From Propioniciclava soli (GTDB lineage Bacteria > Actinomycetota > Actinomycetes > Propionibacteriales > Propionibacteriaceae), in NCBI RefSeq assembly GCF_014858005.1, contig NZ_JACYOT010000004.1:434001-498000 (forward strand): DNA of 64,000 nt, written 5' to 3'. Below are positions 56,238 to 64,000 of the stretch, in pieces (the first letter of the stretch is position 1; every line of letters begins with the position of its first letter). The position numbers and the translations under genes were made by a program. Below the pieces are notes generated by a model. The model saw only the letters and a list, made by a program, of their open reading frames with translations. It was not told the DNA's origin and did no database searches.

Positions 56238-56367
56238 CACGTGGCGCACCTGGGGATCACGTGGCGCACCTCGGAGCCACCTGGCGCAGTGGAGCTCACG
56301 TGGCGGCCCGTCCAAGGCCCTCCACGTGAGCTCCACTGCGCCAGATGATCCCCAGGTGCGCCACGTG
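56238..56367. repeat. Compound palindrome with GGCC-flanked loop (dispersed element, copy 2)
   Basis: Outer arms at 56238-56259 and 56346-56367 are perfect over 22 bases. Inner arms at 56281-56303 and 56322-56344 are perfect over 23 bases, around an 18-base loop identical in reverse complement to that at 11541-11558. The element can fold into one long, interrupted stem of over 45 bp. It lies in a 622-base gap without genes. No terminal repeats of a standard insertion sequence were seen. Confidence 0.88.
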
Positions 56368-56599
56368 GGGGTGGCGTGCGCCGGGTGAGTCTGGGAGGGT
56401 GTCCCCACCACACCACAGGGCTCTGTGGCCACGGCACGGCAGCCTCGGACCAGCGATGACGGGACGGCACCCCGGGAGAAAGGCCACGGAAAGCGTCGAT
56501 GCTCACCCTGCGGACTGAAACATGAGCGGAACACGGTCTGTCTAACGTTTCTCCACGGTCCGACGTCCGGCCCACGATTTCCTGAAAGGGGGTGCCCTC
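56368..56599. other. Gene-free part of the rsmB-symporter gap
   Basis: No coding signal. It contains the leader of the symporter gene, with GAAAGGGGG about 10 bases before ATG 56600. A clear promoter could not be picked; a TCTAAC at 56540 is a weak candidate. Confidence 0.4.
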
Positions 56600-58048
56600 A
56601 TGATCGACGAGATCATCGCCTGGCTCAACGAATCGCTTGGCTGGGTGCTCATTGTCACCCTGCTGACCGCCGGTGTGCTCTTCACCGTCCTCACCCGTGG
56701 CGTGCAGTTCCGCCACTTCGGCACGATGTGGCGCACGATCTTCTCCTCCCGTGGCAATGCCGGCCAGGGAGTTTCCAGCTTCCAGGCCTTCGCCATCTCG
56801 CTGGCCTCCCGCGTCGGCACCGGCAACATCGTCGGCGTCGCCGTCGCGCTGACCCTCGGCGGCCCGGGTGCCATCTTCTGGATGTGGGTCATGGCCCTGT
56901 TCGGCATGGCGACCGCGTTCATCGAGGCGACCCTGGCGCAGCTCTACAAGATCCGCCACGGGGAGGACCACACCTTCCGCGGCGGCCCGGCCTACTACAT
57001 CCAGGCGGGCATGGGCGTTCGTTGGCTCGGCATCGTCTTCGCGGTGGCGCTCATCTTCACGTTCGGCTTCGCCTTCAACATGGTGCAGGCCAACACGATC
57101 GCCGGCGTGGTGCAGGGCACGTGGGGCATCGAGCCCCTCTGGACGGCCATCGTGCTCACCCTGCTGGCCGGCGTCATCATTTTCGGTGGCATCAAGTCGG
57201 TCGCCCGCGTCGCTGAGTTCCTCGCGCCGGGCATGGCGCTGGTGTACGTGCTGCTGGCCGTGGCCGTCCTCGTCGTCCGCGCCGGTGACATCCCCGAGGC
57301 CGTGGGCCAGATCTTCGCCGGGGCGTTCGGGCTGGACCAGGCGCTCGCCGGCACGGCCGGCGGCATCCTCGCCGCGCTGCTGAACGGCGTGCGCCGCGGC
57401 ATGTTCTCCAACGAGGCCGGCATGGGCTCCGCACCCAACGCGGCGGCCACCGCCAACGCGTCCCACCCGGTGCAGCAGGGCCTCATCCAATCCGCGGGCG
57501 TGTTCGTCGACACGATCATCATCTGCACCGCGACCGCGCTGATGATCCTGCTGTCGGCACCGGACGTCTACACCCCCGGTGTCACGCAGCGCGACGTTTC
57601 GGCCACGTTGACGCAGACGGCGCTGGCGTCCGAGCTGGGCACGTGGGTCGCGCCGGTCATGGCCGTGCTGATTTTTGTGTTCGCTTTCAGCTCGGTGCTG
57701 GGCAACTACACCTACGCCGAGGTCAACCAGGACTTCATCGGCGGCGGCCGCGTGGCGAACTACGCGACGCGGGCCCTGGCCGTGGGCGCGGTGTTCTGGG
57801 GCGCGCTGCAGGAGCTCGGCACCGTGTGGTCGCTGGCCGACGTCGCCATGTCCGTCATGGCCGTCATCAACCTGACCGCGCTCGCCTTCCTGGGCGTGCG
57901 CGCCGTCGAGGCGCTGAAGGACTTCGACGCCCAGAAGGGTCTTCCCCCGATGGAGCGCACGCTGGTCATCGAACCGGGCAGCAAGCTGGACAAGGCGGTC
58001 CCCGGTGACATGTGGCGCGAGGCGTCGCCCACCAGGGTGACCTCCTGA
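56600..58048 (+). CDS. Sodium:alanine/glycine symporter (AGCS family)
   Basis: The 482-residue membrane protein has about 10-11 helices and the AGCS signatures. These are GRVGTGNIVGVA-like text (SRVGTGNIVGVAVALTLGGPGAIFW, about residues 73-97), FRGGPAYYIQ near 127, and NEAGMGSAPNAAATA near 273. AGCS proteins import alanine or glycine with Na+. The specific substrate is not determined. A hydrophilic C-terminus ends in RVTS. It is monocistronic between a repeat-bearing gap and rpe. Confidence 0.92.
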   Translation: MIDEIIAWLNESLGWVLIVTLLTAGVLFTVLTRGVQFRHFGTMWRTIFSSRGNAGQGVSSFQAFAISLASRVGTGNIVGVAVALTLGGPGAIFWMWVMALFGMATAFIEATLAQLYKIRHGEDHTFRGGPAYYIQAGMGVRWLGIVFAVALIFTFGFAFNMVQANTIAGVVQGTWGIEPLWTAIVLTLLAGVIIFGGIKSVARVAEFLAPGMALVYVLLAVAVLVVRAGDIPEAVGQIFAGAFGLDQALAGTAGGILAALLNGVRRGMFSNEAGMGSAPNAAATANASHPVQQGLIQSAGVFVDTIIICTATALMILLSAPDVYTPGVTQRDVSATLTQTALASELGTWVAPVMAVLIFVFAFSSVLGNYTYAEVNQDFIGGGRVANYATRALAVGAVFWGALQELGTVWSLADVAMSVMAVINLTALAFLGVRAVEALKDFDAQKGLPPMERTLVIEPGSKLDKAVPGDMWREASPTRVTS

Positions 58049-58062
58049 CCCGCGGCGATCGC

Positions 58063-58068
58063 TAGGCT
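58063..58068 (+). promoter_or_regulatory. -10 box, leaderless start of rpe
   Basis: TAGGCT ends six bases before GTG 58075, with no ribosome-binding site in between. Confidence 0.6.
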
Positions 58069-58074
58069 GCTCGG

Positions 58075-58746
58075 GTGGCCAATCGCATCCACCCGAGCAT
58101 CCTCAACGCCAACCTCGCCGGCATCGACGGCGAGCTGGCGCGCATCCCGAGCGCCCACGGCATCCACGTGGACGTCATGGACAACCACTTCGTGCCCAAC
58201 CTCACCCTCGGGCTACCCGTCGTGGAGAGCATCCGGGCCAACCACCCGGAGCTCTTCCTCGACATCCACCTCATGATCGAAGAGGCCGACCGGTGGGCCC
58301 CGGGTTACGCCGAGGCGGGGTGTGAGTCGGTCACGTTCCACCTCGAGGCGTCGGCGGCGCCGATCCGGACGGCCCGGCAGATCCGGCAGCTGGGGTCGCG
58401 CGCGGCCATCGCGCTGCGTCCGCAGACCCCGGTCGAGCCGCTGGCCGATCTGCTCACCGAGTTCGACATGGTGCTCGTCATGACCGTCGACCCCGGCTTC
58501 GGCGGCCAGTCGTTCCTCGACAACCAACTCGGCAAGATCCGCCGCACGCGCGACCTGGTGCGGGCGTCCGGGCAGGAGATCTGGATCCAGGTGGACGGCG
58601 GCGTGTCCGAGTCCACCATCGAGCGGTGCGTGGACGCCGGCGCCGACGTGTTCGTCGCCGGCTCCGCCGTCTTCCGCGCCGACGACCCGGACGCCATGGT
58701 GCGTCACCTCACCGAGATCGCGGACGCCCGGTGCGCAGCCCACTGA
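58075..58746 (+). CDS. rpe: Ribulose-phosphate 3-epimerase
   Basis: The enzyme interconverts ribulose 5-phosphate and xylulose 5-phosphate in the pentose phosphate pathway. The 223-residue TIM barrel shows [26 protein letters not shown] with the metal-binding His and catalytic Asp, HLMIEEAD, and [12 protein letters not shown]. The last catalytic Asp is in VDGGVSE, and VAGSAVF closes the phosphate site. Length is normal. Confidence 0.96.
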   Translation: MANRIHPSILNANLAGIDGELARIPSAHGIHVDVMDNHFVPNLTLGLPVVESIRANHPELFLDIHLMIEEADRWAPGYAEAGCESVTFHLEASAAPIRTARQIRQLGSRAAIALRPQTPVEPLADLLTEFDMVLVMTVDPGFGGQSFLDNQLGKIRRTRDLVRASGQEIWIQVDGGVSESTIERCVDAGADVFVAGSAVFRADDPDAMVRHLTEIADARCAAH

Positions 58747-59543
58747 GCCGGCGGCGCGACGCCGCAGCGGACGCGTCCGGCGTCGCCCGCAGCCGGGAGC
58801 CGCTCCGCACGCCCACCCCGCCGGGGGAGGGCCCCACCTATCGCCACCTCGGCCAACTGGTCGGCTTCGTGATGCGCCTCGGTACGCGCGAGGTGTGGGA
58901 CGACGCGGCCGCGCTGCCGCCCCAGGGCGAGGGCGTCCTCGTCGTGGCCAACCATGTCAGCTATCTCGACGTGCTGGCCGTCGGCCGCTACCTGATCTGG
59001 TCGGGCCGCTGGCCGCGCTACCTCGGCAAGGCTGAGCTGTGGAACGTATGGCCCATCGGCTGGCTCGGACGCCGCTGCCGGCAGATCCCGATCGACCGCT
59101 ACACCTCGCGCGCCAAGGACGGCCTCGCGAACGCGCGCGCCGCGCTGGAGGCGGGGGAGTGCGTCGCGATCTATCCCGAGGGCGGGCGCACGCGCGATCC
59201 CGAGCTGTGGCCCCAGCGGGGCCGCACCGGCGTGGCGCGCCTGGCGCTCGCGACCGGCGTCCCCGTGATCCCGGTCGGCCACTGGGGCACCCATGAGGTC
59301 ATGCCCGGACGCCGGCTCACCGTGCCGCGCATCGTCCCGAAGCGCAAGGTCCGCGTCGTGATGGGCGATCCGGTTCCGCTCGACGACCTCATCGGACGCC
59401 AGGACGATGCCGCCGCCCTGCGCGAGGCCACCGACCGCATCATGGAGGCGATCACGGCGCTCGTAGAGGATCTGCGCCGTGAGGTCCGCCCCGCCGCCGG
59501 TGTCTGGGATGGCACCAAAGGCCGCCGGCACTCTCCGTCCTGA
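58731..59543 (+). CDS. 1-acylglycerol-3-phosphate acyltransferase family (PlsC-like)
   Basis: The 270-residue product carries the acyltransferase motifs NHVSYLD (HX4D) near residue 80 and [10 protein letters not shown] (EGTR-like) near 150, with [13 protein letters not shown] as motif IV. It probably acylates a lysophospholipid at the membrane face. GTG 58731 starts 16 bases inside rpe and gives an Arg-rich head of about 35 residues before the homologous part, so a later start is possible. Coupling to rpe is likely. Confidence 0.85.
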   Translation: MRSPLSRRRDAAADASGVARSREPLRTPTPPGEGPTYRHLGQLVGFVMRLGTREVWDDAAALPPQGEGVLVVANHVSYLDVLAVGRYLIWSGRWPRYLGKAELWNVWPIGWLGRRCRQIPIDRYTSRAKDGLANARAALEAGECVAIYPEGGRTRDPELWPQRGRTGVARLALATGVPVIPVGHWGTHEVMPGRRLTVPRIVPKRKVRVVMGDPVPLDDLIGRQDDAAALREATDRIMEAITALVEDLRREVRPAAGVWDGTKGRRHSPS

Positions 59544-59592
59544 CGCCGGGTGACATGCCCCCCTCGAGGCGCGCGGCCACGTCACTTGGCGC

Positions 59593-59736
59593 TCAGGCGA
59601 TTCTCTCCGAATCCAGCCGGTCCAGGATCCATGAGCGCACCAGCGTTGAGGCGGGCAGGTGCCGCGCCTCGGCGACCGCCTCGACCCGGGCCTGCTCATG
59701 CGAACTGAGGCGGACCGAGTAAACCCTGCTGGACAC
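59593..59736 (-). CDS. Small ribbon-helix-helix protein or fragment
   Basis: The frame from a GTG at 59736 gives 47 residues: SSRVYSVRLSSHEQARVEAVAEAR, then STLVRSWILDRLD. This is the CopG/Arc-type ribbon-helix-helix pattern seen in type II antitoxins and small repressors. A longer in-frame start (59886) adds a low-complexity Arg/Pro stretch and is rejected. No partner toxin is recognisable next to it, so it is either a solitary regulator or the remains of a toxin-antitoxin pair. It lies at the edge of an accessory patch. Confidence 0.55.
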   Translation of the reverse strand: MSSRVYSVRLSSHEQARVEAVAEARHLPASTLVRSWILDRLDSERIA

Positions 59737-60088
59737 CCGACTGCCGCTTCGCCGACTACAACCGCAGTGCGGCAGATGCGCGCGTTCGGCAGCGCGGGCG
59801 GGAGGTCGCGCGCGAAGATGGCGTCGTGATGGGTACCACGGGCTGAGAGTGGTCGGCGTCGGATGCCTCCCACTGCTGTCCCTCATTCCGCGCGGGGCGG
59901 GGACGTACCGACTACCTCTTGGCCACTACGACCAGGCAGTGAAGGTCTGCCTGCGCGGTTAGGAAGCCACCGCGGGGGAGGTTTGGTATCCCCGATCTCC
60001 GGGGATGCAAGCTTGGTCGGATTGGGAGGGCAGGGGACTGCATCCTCTAGGCTAAGCCTTCGCCTGCTCACCCGCCGCGCCAGCTGAC
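59737..60088. other. Gene-free stretch in the second accessory patch
   Basis: No frame encodes a recognisable product, and both strands lack host-type GGACGCC heptamers. A toxin gene expected beside the ribbon-helix-helix ORF was looked for and not found. Confidence 0.5.
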
Positions 60089-60607
60089 TCAAGGCTGATC
60101 GAGCGGCGCCGGGGTGGCGCCAGCATCTGACCATCGGCGGATGGCAACTTCGAGATCGTCGCCACTCCCCGCAAGCACGACGTGGAAGGGTACTGCCGGG
60201 CGATCCCACCACTCACCGAGCTCGACTGGTCGGGCCCAGCCATGCGCCGCCGACTTGAGCGAGGACGCGAACCACTCCAAGCAACCAGCTCTCTCGTCGG
60301 CGAGCACTTGGTCGGGCTCGGTGATGAGCACGACGTAACCGGCACCAGCGGGTAAGGTCCCCAAGTCCGCGATGCACTCATCGAAGGCATCCCCGTTCTC
60401 GCCGAAGTACAGCGGGAACTGGAGGGCGGATGCGAACTCATCGAAGACGCCAGCACGCTTGCGCATCTTGCGGCCACGTACGATGCGCGCGGTCAAACCG
60501 GAATCGACCCAGCGCATCACCGCCGAGCCGACGACTTGAGCGTCGCCCTCCATCGGCAACGGGTGAAACTCGTCATCGACCGTCATCAGGGCAAGTGCAT
60601 CGATCAT
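60089..60607 (-). CDS. Barstar-like protein
   Basis: The 172-residue protein contains the barstar (barnase inhibitor) pattern at about residues 35-100. It reads VRGRKMRKRAGVFDEFASAL, then FPLYFGENGDAFDECIADL and VLITEPDQVLADE, including the Tyr-Phe-Gly-x-Asn and Asp-rich helix of the family. Barstar proteins neutralise cognate ribonucleases, often as immunity proteins of contact-dependent or polymorphic toxins. No barnase-like or toxin gene lies in the window. ATG 60607 was chosen; the longer frame to 60760 adds a Cys/Arg stretch without similarity. Confidence 0.78.
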   Translation of the reverse strand: MIDALALMTVDDEFHPLPMEGDAQVVGSAVMRWVDSGLTARIVRGRKMRKRAGVFDEFASALQFPLYFGENGDAFDECIADLGTLPAGAGYVVLITEPDQVLADERAGCLEWFASSLKSAAHGWARPVELGEWWDRPAVPFHVVLAGSGDDLEVAIRRWSDAGATPAPLDQP

Positions 60608-61283
60608 CCTGTTGGACCTCGGAACTTCAGGCGCCAGTCGTGGTGATTGCCACAATAGTGGGCAGACCTGTCGTCGCCGACGACACGCCCCACACGGGCA
60701 TTCACCTACCTCAGGCTGCCCGCGCACCCGTCCGTATGCCGACGGCCATGCCCGTACCACTCGTCGACCATGACTTGGTCGCTTGGACCATGACCCAGCC
60801 CTCTCGCCTCTGAGTCTCCTCGCGCCCGCTCATCGGCATCTGCGAACATCCGACTTTCGGCATGACAGTGCGCTCAGCGATCCGTCGACGCAGCCCACGT
60901 ACACCTTCGACCGGTTCGGGCGGTCCGGCGTCGAACCGCCGGATAGTCGTGCTCGCGGCTGGCTTCGGACTCCTCCCGCAGACGAGCAGCAAGGTCACCA
61001 TCCATCGTCTTCGCCCTGATTGGTCTCCTCTCGACACAGCGGTTCGTCTGCGCCGGTGGCCGGCCAGGCATTGGTCAGGTGGAGATCTCCGTCCCCGTCG
61101 CGGGGGGCGATCACCGTCAACACCCGCCCTATCGTGGCTGAGTAGCCGATGAAGCAAATAGCCCTCATCCGCGACTTGGGATCTGGCTCCAGCGACGCCA
61201 GTCGGGATCGTCCAGCACTTCCTGGGTCCACTCGGGTTCCATACCTCAGTGCTCTATGCTGCGCACCTGAGGAAGGAACGTTC
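60608..61283. other. Gene-free stretch before the DUF1707 gene
   Basis: No supported gene on either strand over about 675 bases. Several short frames of Arg- and Ser-rich text are composition artefacts. Together with the flanking orphan genes it looks like decayed accessory DNA. GGAAGGA at 61271 belongs to the next gene. Confidence 0.5.
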
Positions 61284-61817
61284 ATGACGAGTGAAGCTGG
61301 GTACCCGTGGTCGTCGTTCACCGTGGACCCTCACGTCCATCCGACAGTCAGGGCCGGTGACATTGATCGAGATGCCGCCGCGCAGATCTTGGCGGCCGCG
61401 TTCGCCGAGGGTCGCCTCGATCACGACGAGTACGATCAGCGACTCACCGCCGTGATGGCAGCCAAGACGGTGGGTGAGTTCTTGCCCCTGCTCGACGACG
61501 TCGCGGTCCTCAGCCACCCGCCTCACCGTTCTCCTCGCCGCAACCTTGGGCTCCGGCCGTCAACTGTCCGAGGGCGTGCCATCGCAGCTTGGGTCGCCGC
61601 GGCGGTGGTCTTCAACGTGCTGTGGACCGCAAGCTGGTTCGGCCAAGGCACACCCACCGCAGTCGAGTACTGGCCACTGTGGGCCATGCTGCTCACTGCA
61701 ATTCCCGCAGCATGGATCGGCACCCAAGGTGGCCAGATCGAATCCGGTCGGTCCCGTCCCACACCCAAGCCGCTCCCAGGGCTGACTTCCAATCACCCGG
61801 GACAAGCAATCCTCTGA
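61284..61817 (+). CDS. DUF1707 and 2TM domain membrane protein
   Basis: The 177-residue protein has a DUF1707 domain at about residues 20-70 (VRAGDIDRDAAAQILAAAFAEGRLDHDEYDQRL), a helical hairpin common at the start of actinobacterial membrane proteins. Two membrane helices follow at about 98-118 and 128-148. A Pro/Ser-rich tail ends the protein. The function is unknown. ATG 61284 follows GGAAGGA. Longer in-frame starts from 61149 add an unrelated head and are rejected. Confidence 0.82.
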   Translation: MTSEAGYPWSSFTVDPHVHPTVRAGDIDRDAAAQILAAAFAEGRLDHDEYDQRLTAVMAAKTVGEFLPLLDDVAVLSHPPHRSPRRNLGLRPSTVRGRAIAAWVAAAVVFNVLWTASWFGQGTPTAVEYWPLWAMLLTAIPAAWIGTQGGQIESGRSRPTPKPLPGLTSNHPGQAIL

Positions 61818-61850
61818 AGCCGTACGGGTTGGGCCGTGGCCCGTGGCTTC
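61816..61850. terminator. Stem-loop between convergent DUF1707 and PAC2 genes
   Basis: GAAGCC at 61816-61821 pairs with GGCTTC at 61845-61850, and GGGCC-GT-GGCCC lies inside. It overlaps the DUF1707 stop and lies 40 bases from the PAC2 stop, so it can act in both directions. Confidence 0.55.
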
Positions 61851-61889
61851 TCTCGGTGGCCGAACGTCCGGGGGCGTCCCCGTGACGGC

Positions 61890-62684
61890 TCAGCGTTCCC
61901 GACGCCGCAGGTAGCGCTCGAACTGCAGCGCGATCTCGTCGCCGGTGGCCTCGGCGGTGTCGTAGCGCTCCTCGAGATCGGTGACGTACTCGGCGATGTC
62001 CGGGTCCTCGGCCACGAGCTCGTTGACCCGGCCCTCCCAGACCGTCGCGTGCTCGGGCAGGTCGCCCAGCTCGATCGTCTGGTCGATGAGGTCCTCGACC
62101 CGGCTGAGCAGCGCGACGGTGGCCTTCGGGTTCGGCGGGTCGGAGACGTAGTGTGGCACGGACGCCCACAGCGACGTCACGTCGAACCCGGCGTCGCGGC
62201 AGGCGCTCGCGAAGATGCCGACGATGCCGGTGGGCCCCTCGTAGTCGGTGCCGTTCTCCGAGACCGGCGTGGGACGCGAGTGGGGGGCGTCCGCCAGCAT
62301 GGCCCCCATCGCGATCACGCGCTCGGGGTTGACCGAGCGCACCAGCGACACCAACGAGGAGCAGAACGCCTTCCACCGGAAGTTTGGCTCGGGCCCGTTG
62401 ATCAGCACGAGGTCGCGCTCCTCCAGGTGCACGACGAGCACCTCGGTGGTCGCCCACTGCAGGGTGCGCTCGCCGCTCTCGTCGCGGACGAGCACGGGCC
62501 GGGTCTCGGTGAAGTCGTAGTGGTCCTCCGGGTCGAGCGCGAACGCCAGCTCGGTGTCGCCCAGGCCCGACAGGTGGTCGACGGCACCGGTCGCAGCGTC
62601 GCCGGCGTCGTTCCAGCCGCTGAAGGCGGCGAGCACCACGGGGCGGCGGAGGTGTCGGAGGTCAACCGGAACCATGCGCGCCAC
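61890..62684 (-). CDS. PAC2 family protein
   Basis: The 264-residue protein matches the actinobacterial PAC2 family, related to proteasome assembly chaperone 2. It has PVVLAAFSGWNDAGDAATGAVDHL, then DFTETRPVL, and GPEPNFRWKAFC. PTGIVGIFASACRDAGF follows near residue 150, then DLEERYDTAEATGDEIALQFERYLRRRE. The C-terminal part is helical and charged. Its precise function in bacteria is not established. A second Met three residues in (62675) is an equally good start. It is divergent from metH. Confidence 0.9.
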   Translation of the reverse strand: MARMVPVDLRHLRRPVVLAAFSGWNDAGDAATGAVDHLSGLGDTELAFALDPEDHYDFTETRPVLVRDESGERTLQWATTEVLVVHLEERDLVLINGPEPNFRWKAFCSSLVSLVRSVNPERVIAMGAMLADAPHSRPTPVSENGTDYEGPTGIVGIFASACRDAGFDVTSLWASVPHYVSDPPNPKATVALLSRVEDLIDQTIELGDLPEHATVWEGRVNELVAEDPDIAEYVTDLEERYDTAEATGDEIALQFERYLRRRER

Positions 62685-62719
62685 TCTATCGCCGGTGCCC
62701 AGCGCACGGCCGGATCGCC

Positions 62720-62725
62720 TATCCT
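62720..62725 (+). promoter_or_regulatory. -10 box, leaderless start of metH
   Basis: TATCCT ends six bases before GTG 62732. No riboswitch-like fold was seen in the short gap to the divergent PAC2 gene. Confidence 0.55.
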
Positions 62726-62731
62726 TGCCCG

Positions 62732-64000
62732 GTGACCCAGCCGCTGCGTGAAGCCCTCTCGAGCCGTGTCGTCGTGGCCGACGGGGGCATGGGCACGATG
62801 CTGCAGGGCCACGACCTCTCCCTGGACGACTTCGCCGGGCTGGAGGGCTGCAACGAGATCCTCAACGTGACGCGCCCCGACGTGGTTGAGGCGATCCACA
62901 CCGCCTACCTCGACGCCGGCGCCGATTTCGTCACCGCCAACACGTTCGGCACCAACCTGTCCGCGCTGGGGGAGTACGACATCGTCGACCGGCTGGCCGA
63001 GCTTGCCGAGGCCGGCGCGGCCATCGCGAAGCGGGCGGCGGACGCGGCGTCCACCCCCGAGCGGACGCGCTGGGCCGTCGGCTCAGTCGGGCCGGGCACG
63101 AAGCTGCCCAGCTTGGGGCACATCGGGTTCGCGGCGCTCCGGGACGCCTACCAGCGCCAGGTCGAGGCCATGCTGGCCGGCGGCATCGACGGCGTCCAGA
63201 TCGAGACGTGCCAAGACCTGTTGCAGGCCAAGGCCGCCGTCCAGGGCGCCCGCCGGGCCCAGCGCGCGGTGGGGCGCGAGATTCCGGTGATGGTGAATGT
63301 CAGCGTCGAGACCAACGGCACCATGCTGCTCGGCTCCGAGATCGGCGCGGCGCTCACGGCGCTGGAGCCGCTCGGCATCGACGTGATCGGCCTCAACTGC
63401 TCCACCGGCCCCGCCGAGATGAGCGAACACCTGCGCCACCTCGCCCGCTTCGCCCGCACCGGCGTGGGCTGCATGCCGAATGCCGGTCTGCCCGAGCTGA
63501 CCGCCGACGGCGCGGTTTACCCGCTGGGCCCGGAGGGATTCACCACGGCCCTCACCGACTACGTGGACGCGTTCGGTCTCAGCGTGGTCGGCGGCTGCTG
63601 CGGCACGACGCCGGAGCACATCCGCCAGCTGGTGGCCTCCGTGGGCGGGCGTCCGCTCACCCGGAAGGCGGACGCCGCCGCGCGCCCGGCCGGGGGCAAC
63701 GTCGCGTCGCTGTACGCCGACGTGCCGCTGCGGCAGGACACGAGCTACCTCAGCGTCGGCGAGCGCACCAACGCGAACGGGTCGAAGGCGTTCCGCGAGG
63801 CCATGCTCGCCGAGGACTGGAACGCCTGCCTCGACATCGCCAAGGGCCAGTCCCGCGAGGGTGCCCACCTGCTCGACCTGTGCGTCGACTACGTCGGCCG
63901 CGATGGCGTCGCCGACATGCGTGAGCTCGCGTCCCGGGTGAACACGGCCGTCCCGCTGCCGGTCGTGCTCGACTCCACCGAGCCGCCCGTCATCGAGGCC
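62732..64000 (+). CDS. metH: Cobalamin-dependent methionine synthase, 5' part
   Basis: MetH transfers a methyl group from 5-methyl-THF through cobalamin to homocysteine. The 423 codons visible run open to the window edge. They cover the homocysteine-binding barrel, with ADGGMGTMLQGHDL near residue 17, GADFVTANTFGTN near 70, and the zinc ligands in GLNCSTGP and VGGCCGTTPEH. The start of the folate-binding barrel follows (SVGERTNANGSKAF onward). The cobalamin and reactivation domains lie beyond the window. GTG 62732 gives TQPLREALSSRVVVADGG, a normal opening. Confidence 0.95.
   Translation, partial: MTQPLREALSSRVVVADGGMGTMLQGHDLSLDDFAGLEGCNEILNVTRPDVVEAIHTAYLDAGADFVTANTFGTNLSALGEYDIVDRLAELAEAGAAIAKRAADAASTPERTRWAVGSVGPGTKLPSLGHIGFAALRDAYQRQVEAMLAGGIDGVQIETCQDLLQAKAAVQGARRAQRAVGREIPVMVNVSVETNGTMLLGSEIGAALTALEPLGIDVIGLNCSTGPAEMSEHLRHLARFARTGVGCMPNAGLPELTADGAVYPLGPEGFTTALTDYVDAFGLSVVGGCCGTTPEHIRQLVASVGGRPLTRKADAAARPAGGNVASLYADVPLRQDTSYLSVGERTNANGSKAFREAMLAEDWNACLDIAKGQSREGAHLLDLCVDYVGRDGVADMRELASRVNTAVPLPVVLDSTEPPVIEA

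Noticed and set aside
60862-61152. Arg/Ser-rich plus-strand ORF before the DUF1707 gene
   Set aside because: No homology, no ribosome site, composition artefact.

Overview
The window is a gene-dense, roughly 70% GC segment of an actinobacterial chromosome. Its gene repertoire and order fit a member of the Propionibacteriales (inference). Supporting signs are an actinobacterial mihF-type integration host factor between pyrF and gmk, a PriA without a helicase P-loop, a DUF349 protein, a PAC2 protein, a bifunctional RelA/SpoT-type synthetase, many ATGA/GTGA stop-start overlaps, and starts that sit 6-8 bases behind a TANNNT -10 box (leaderless mRNAs). Most of it is conserved housekeeping sequence. 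It ends inside metH.

Layout. 1-660: non-coding repeat field. 661-11153: yebC-ruvCAB, yajC-secDF, apt, a K+ channel and rel. 11154-12129: non-coding field with four kinds of repeat. 12130-20039: DUF349 protein, MBL hydrolase, hisS, then an SRPBCC/MFS/USP trio bracketed by two copies of a perfect palindrome, then aspS. 20137-22772: PadR regulator, alcohol dehydrogenase, PepSY lipoprotein. 22819-32177: rarA, a 50-codon ORF, then the overlapping chain alaS-ruvX-mltG-aroC-aroK-aroB-paiB-like. 32178-34549: accessory island with a HigB/HigA-type toxin-antitoxin pair, a HEPN-motif protein and an IS481 transposase remnant. 34550-51053: metallopeptidase-like protein, phosphoribosyltransferase, efp-nusB, carAB, aroD, an aroK-pyrD fusion, pyrF, mihF, gmk, rpoZ, coaBC, metK, priA. 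51083-53673: a GutA/SrlB-like protein with G1P dehydrogenase (AraM family), divergent from an AraL/NagD-type phosphatase. 53684-59543: fmt, rsmB, repeat-bearing gap, Na+/alanine symporter, rpe, plsC-like. 59544-61860: second accessory patch (ribbon-helix-helix fragment, barstar-like protein, DUF1707 protein). 61890-64000: PAC2 protein and the 5' part of metH.

Functional themes are recombination and replication repair (ruvABC, ruvX, rarA, priA), translation (hisS, aspS, alaS, efp, fmt, rsmB), protein export (yajC-secD-secF), shikimate synthesis (aroB, C, D, two aroK) and pyrimidine synthesis (carAB, pyrD, pyrF).

The most unusual observations are: (1) the heptamer GGACGCC/GGCGTCC is about tenfold over-represented in host-like sequence and absent from both accessory patches; (2) shikimate kinase is fused in frame to dihydroorotate dehydrogenase, with a second, lid-degenerate shikimate kinase in the aroCKB cluster; (3) a sorbitol-PTS IIA homologue has lost its phospho-acceptor histidine and is translationally coupled to a glycerol-1-phosphate dehydrogenase; (4) several families of dispersed palindromes and 20-bp minisatellites lie between genes; (5) the toxin-antitoxin operon is leaderless, with a palindromic operator spanning the -10 box and start codon.
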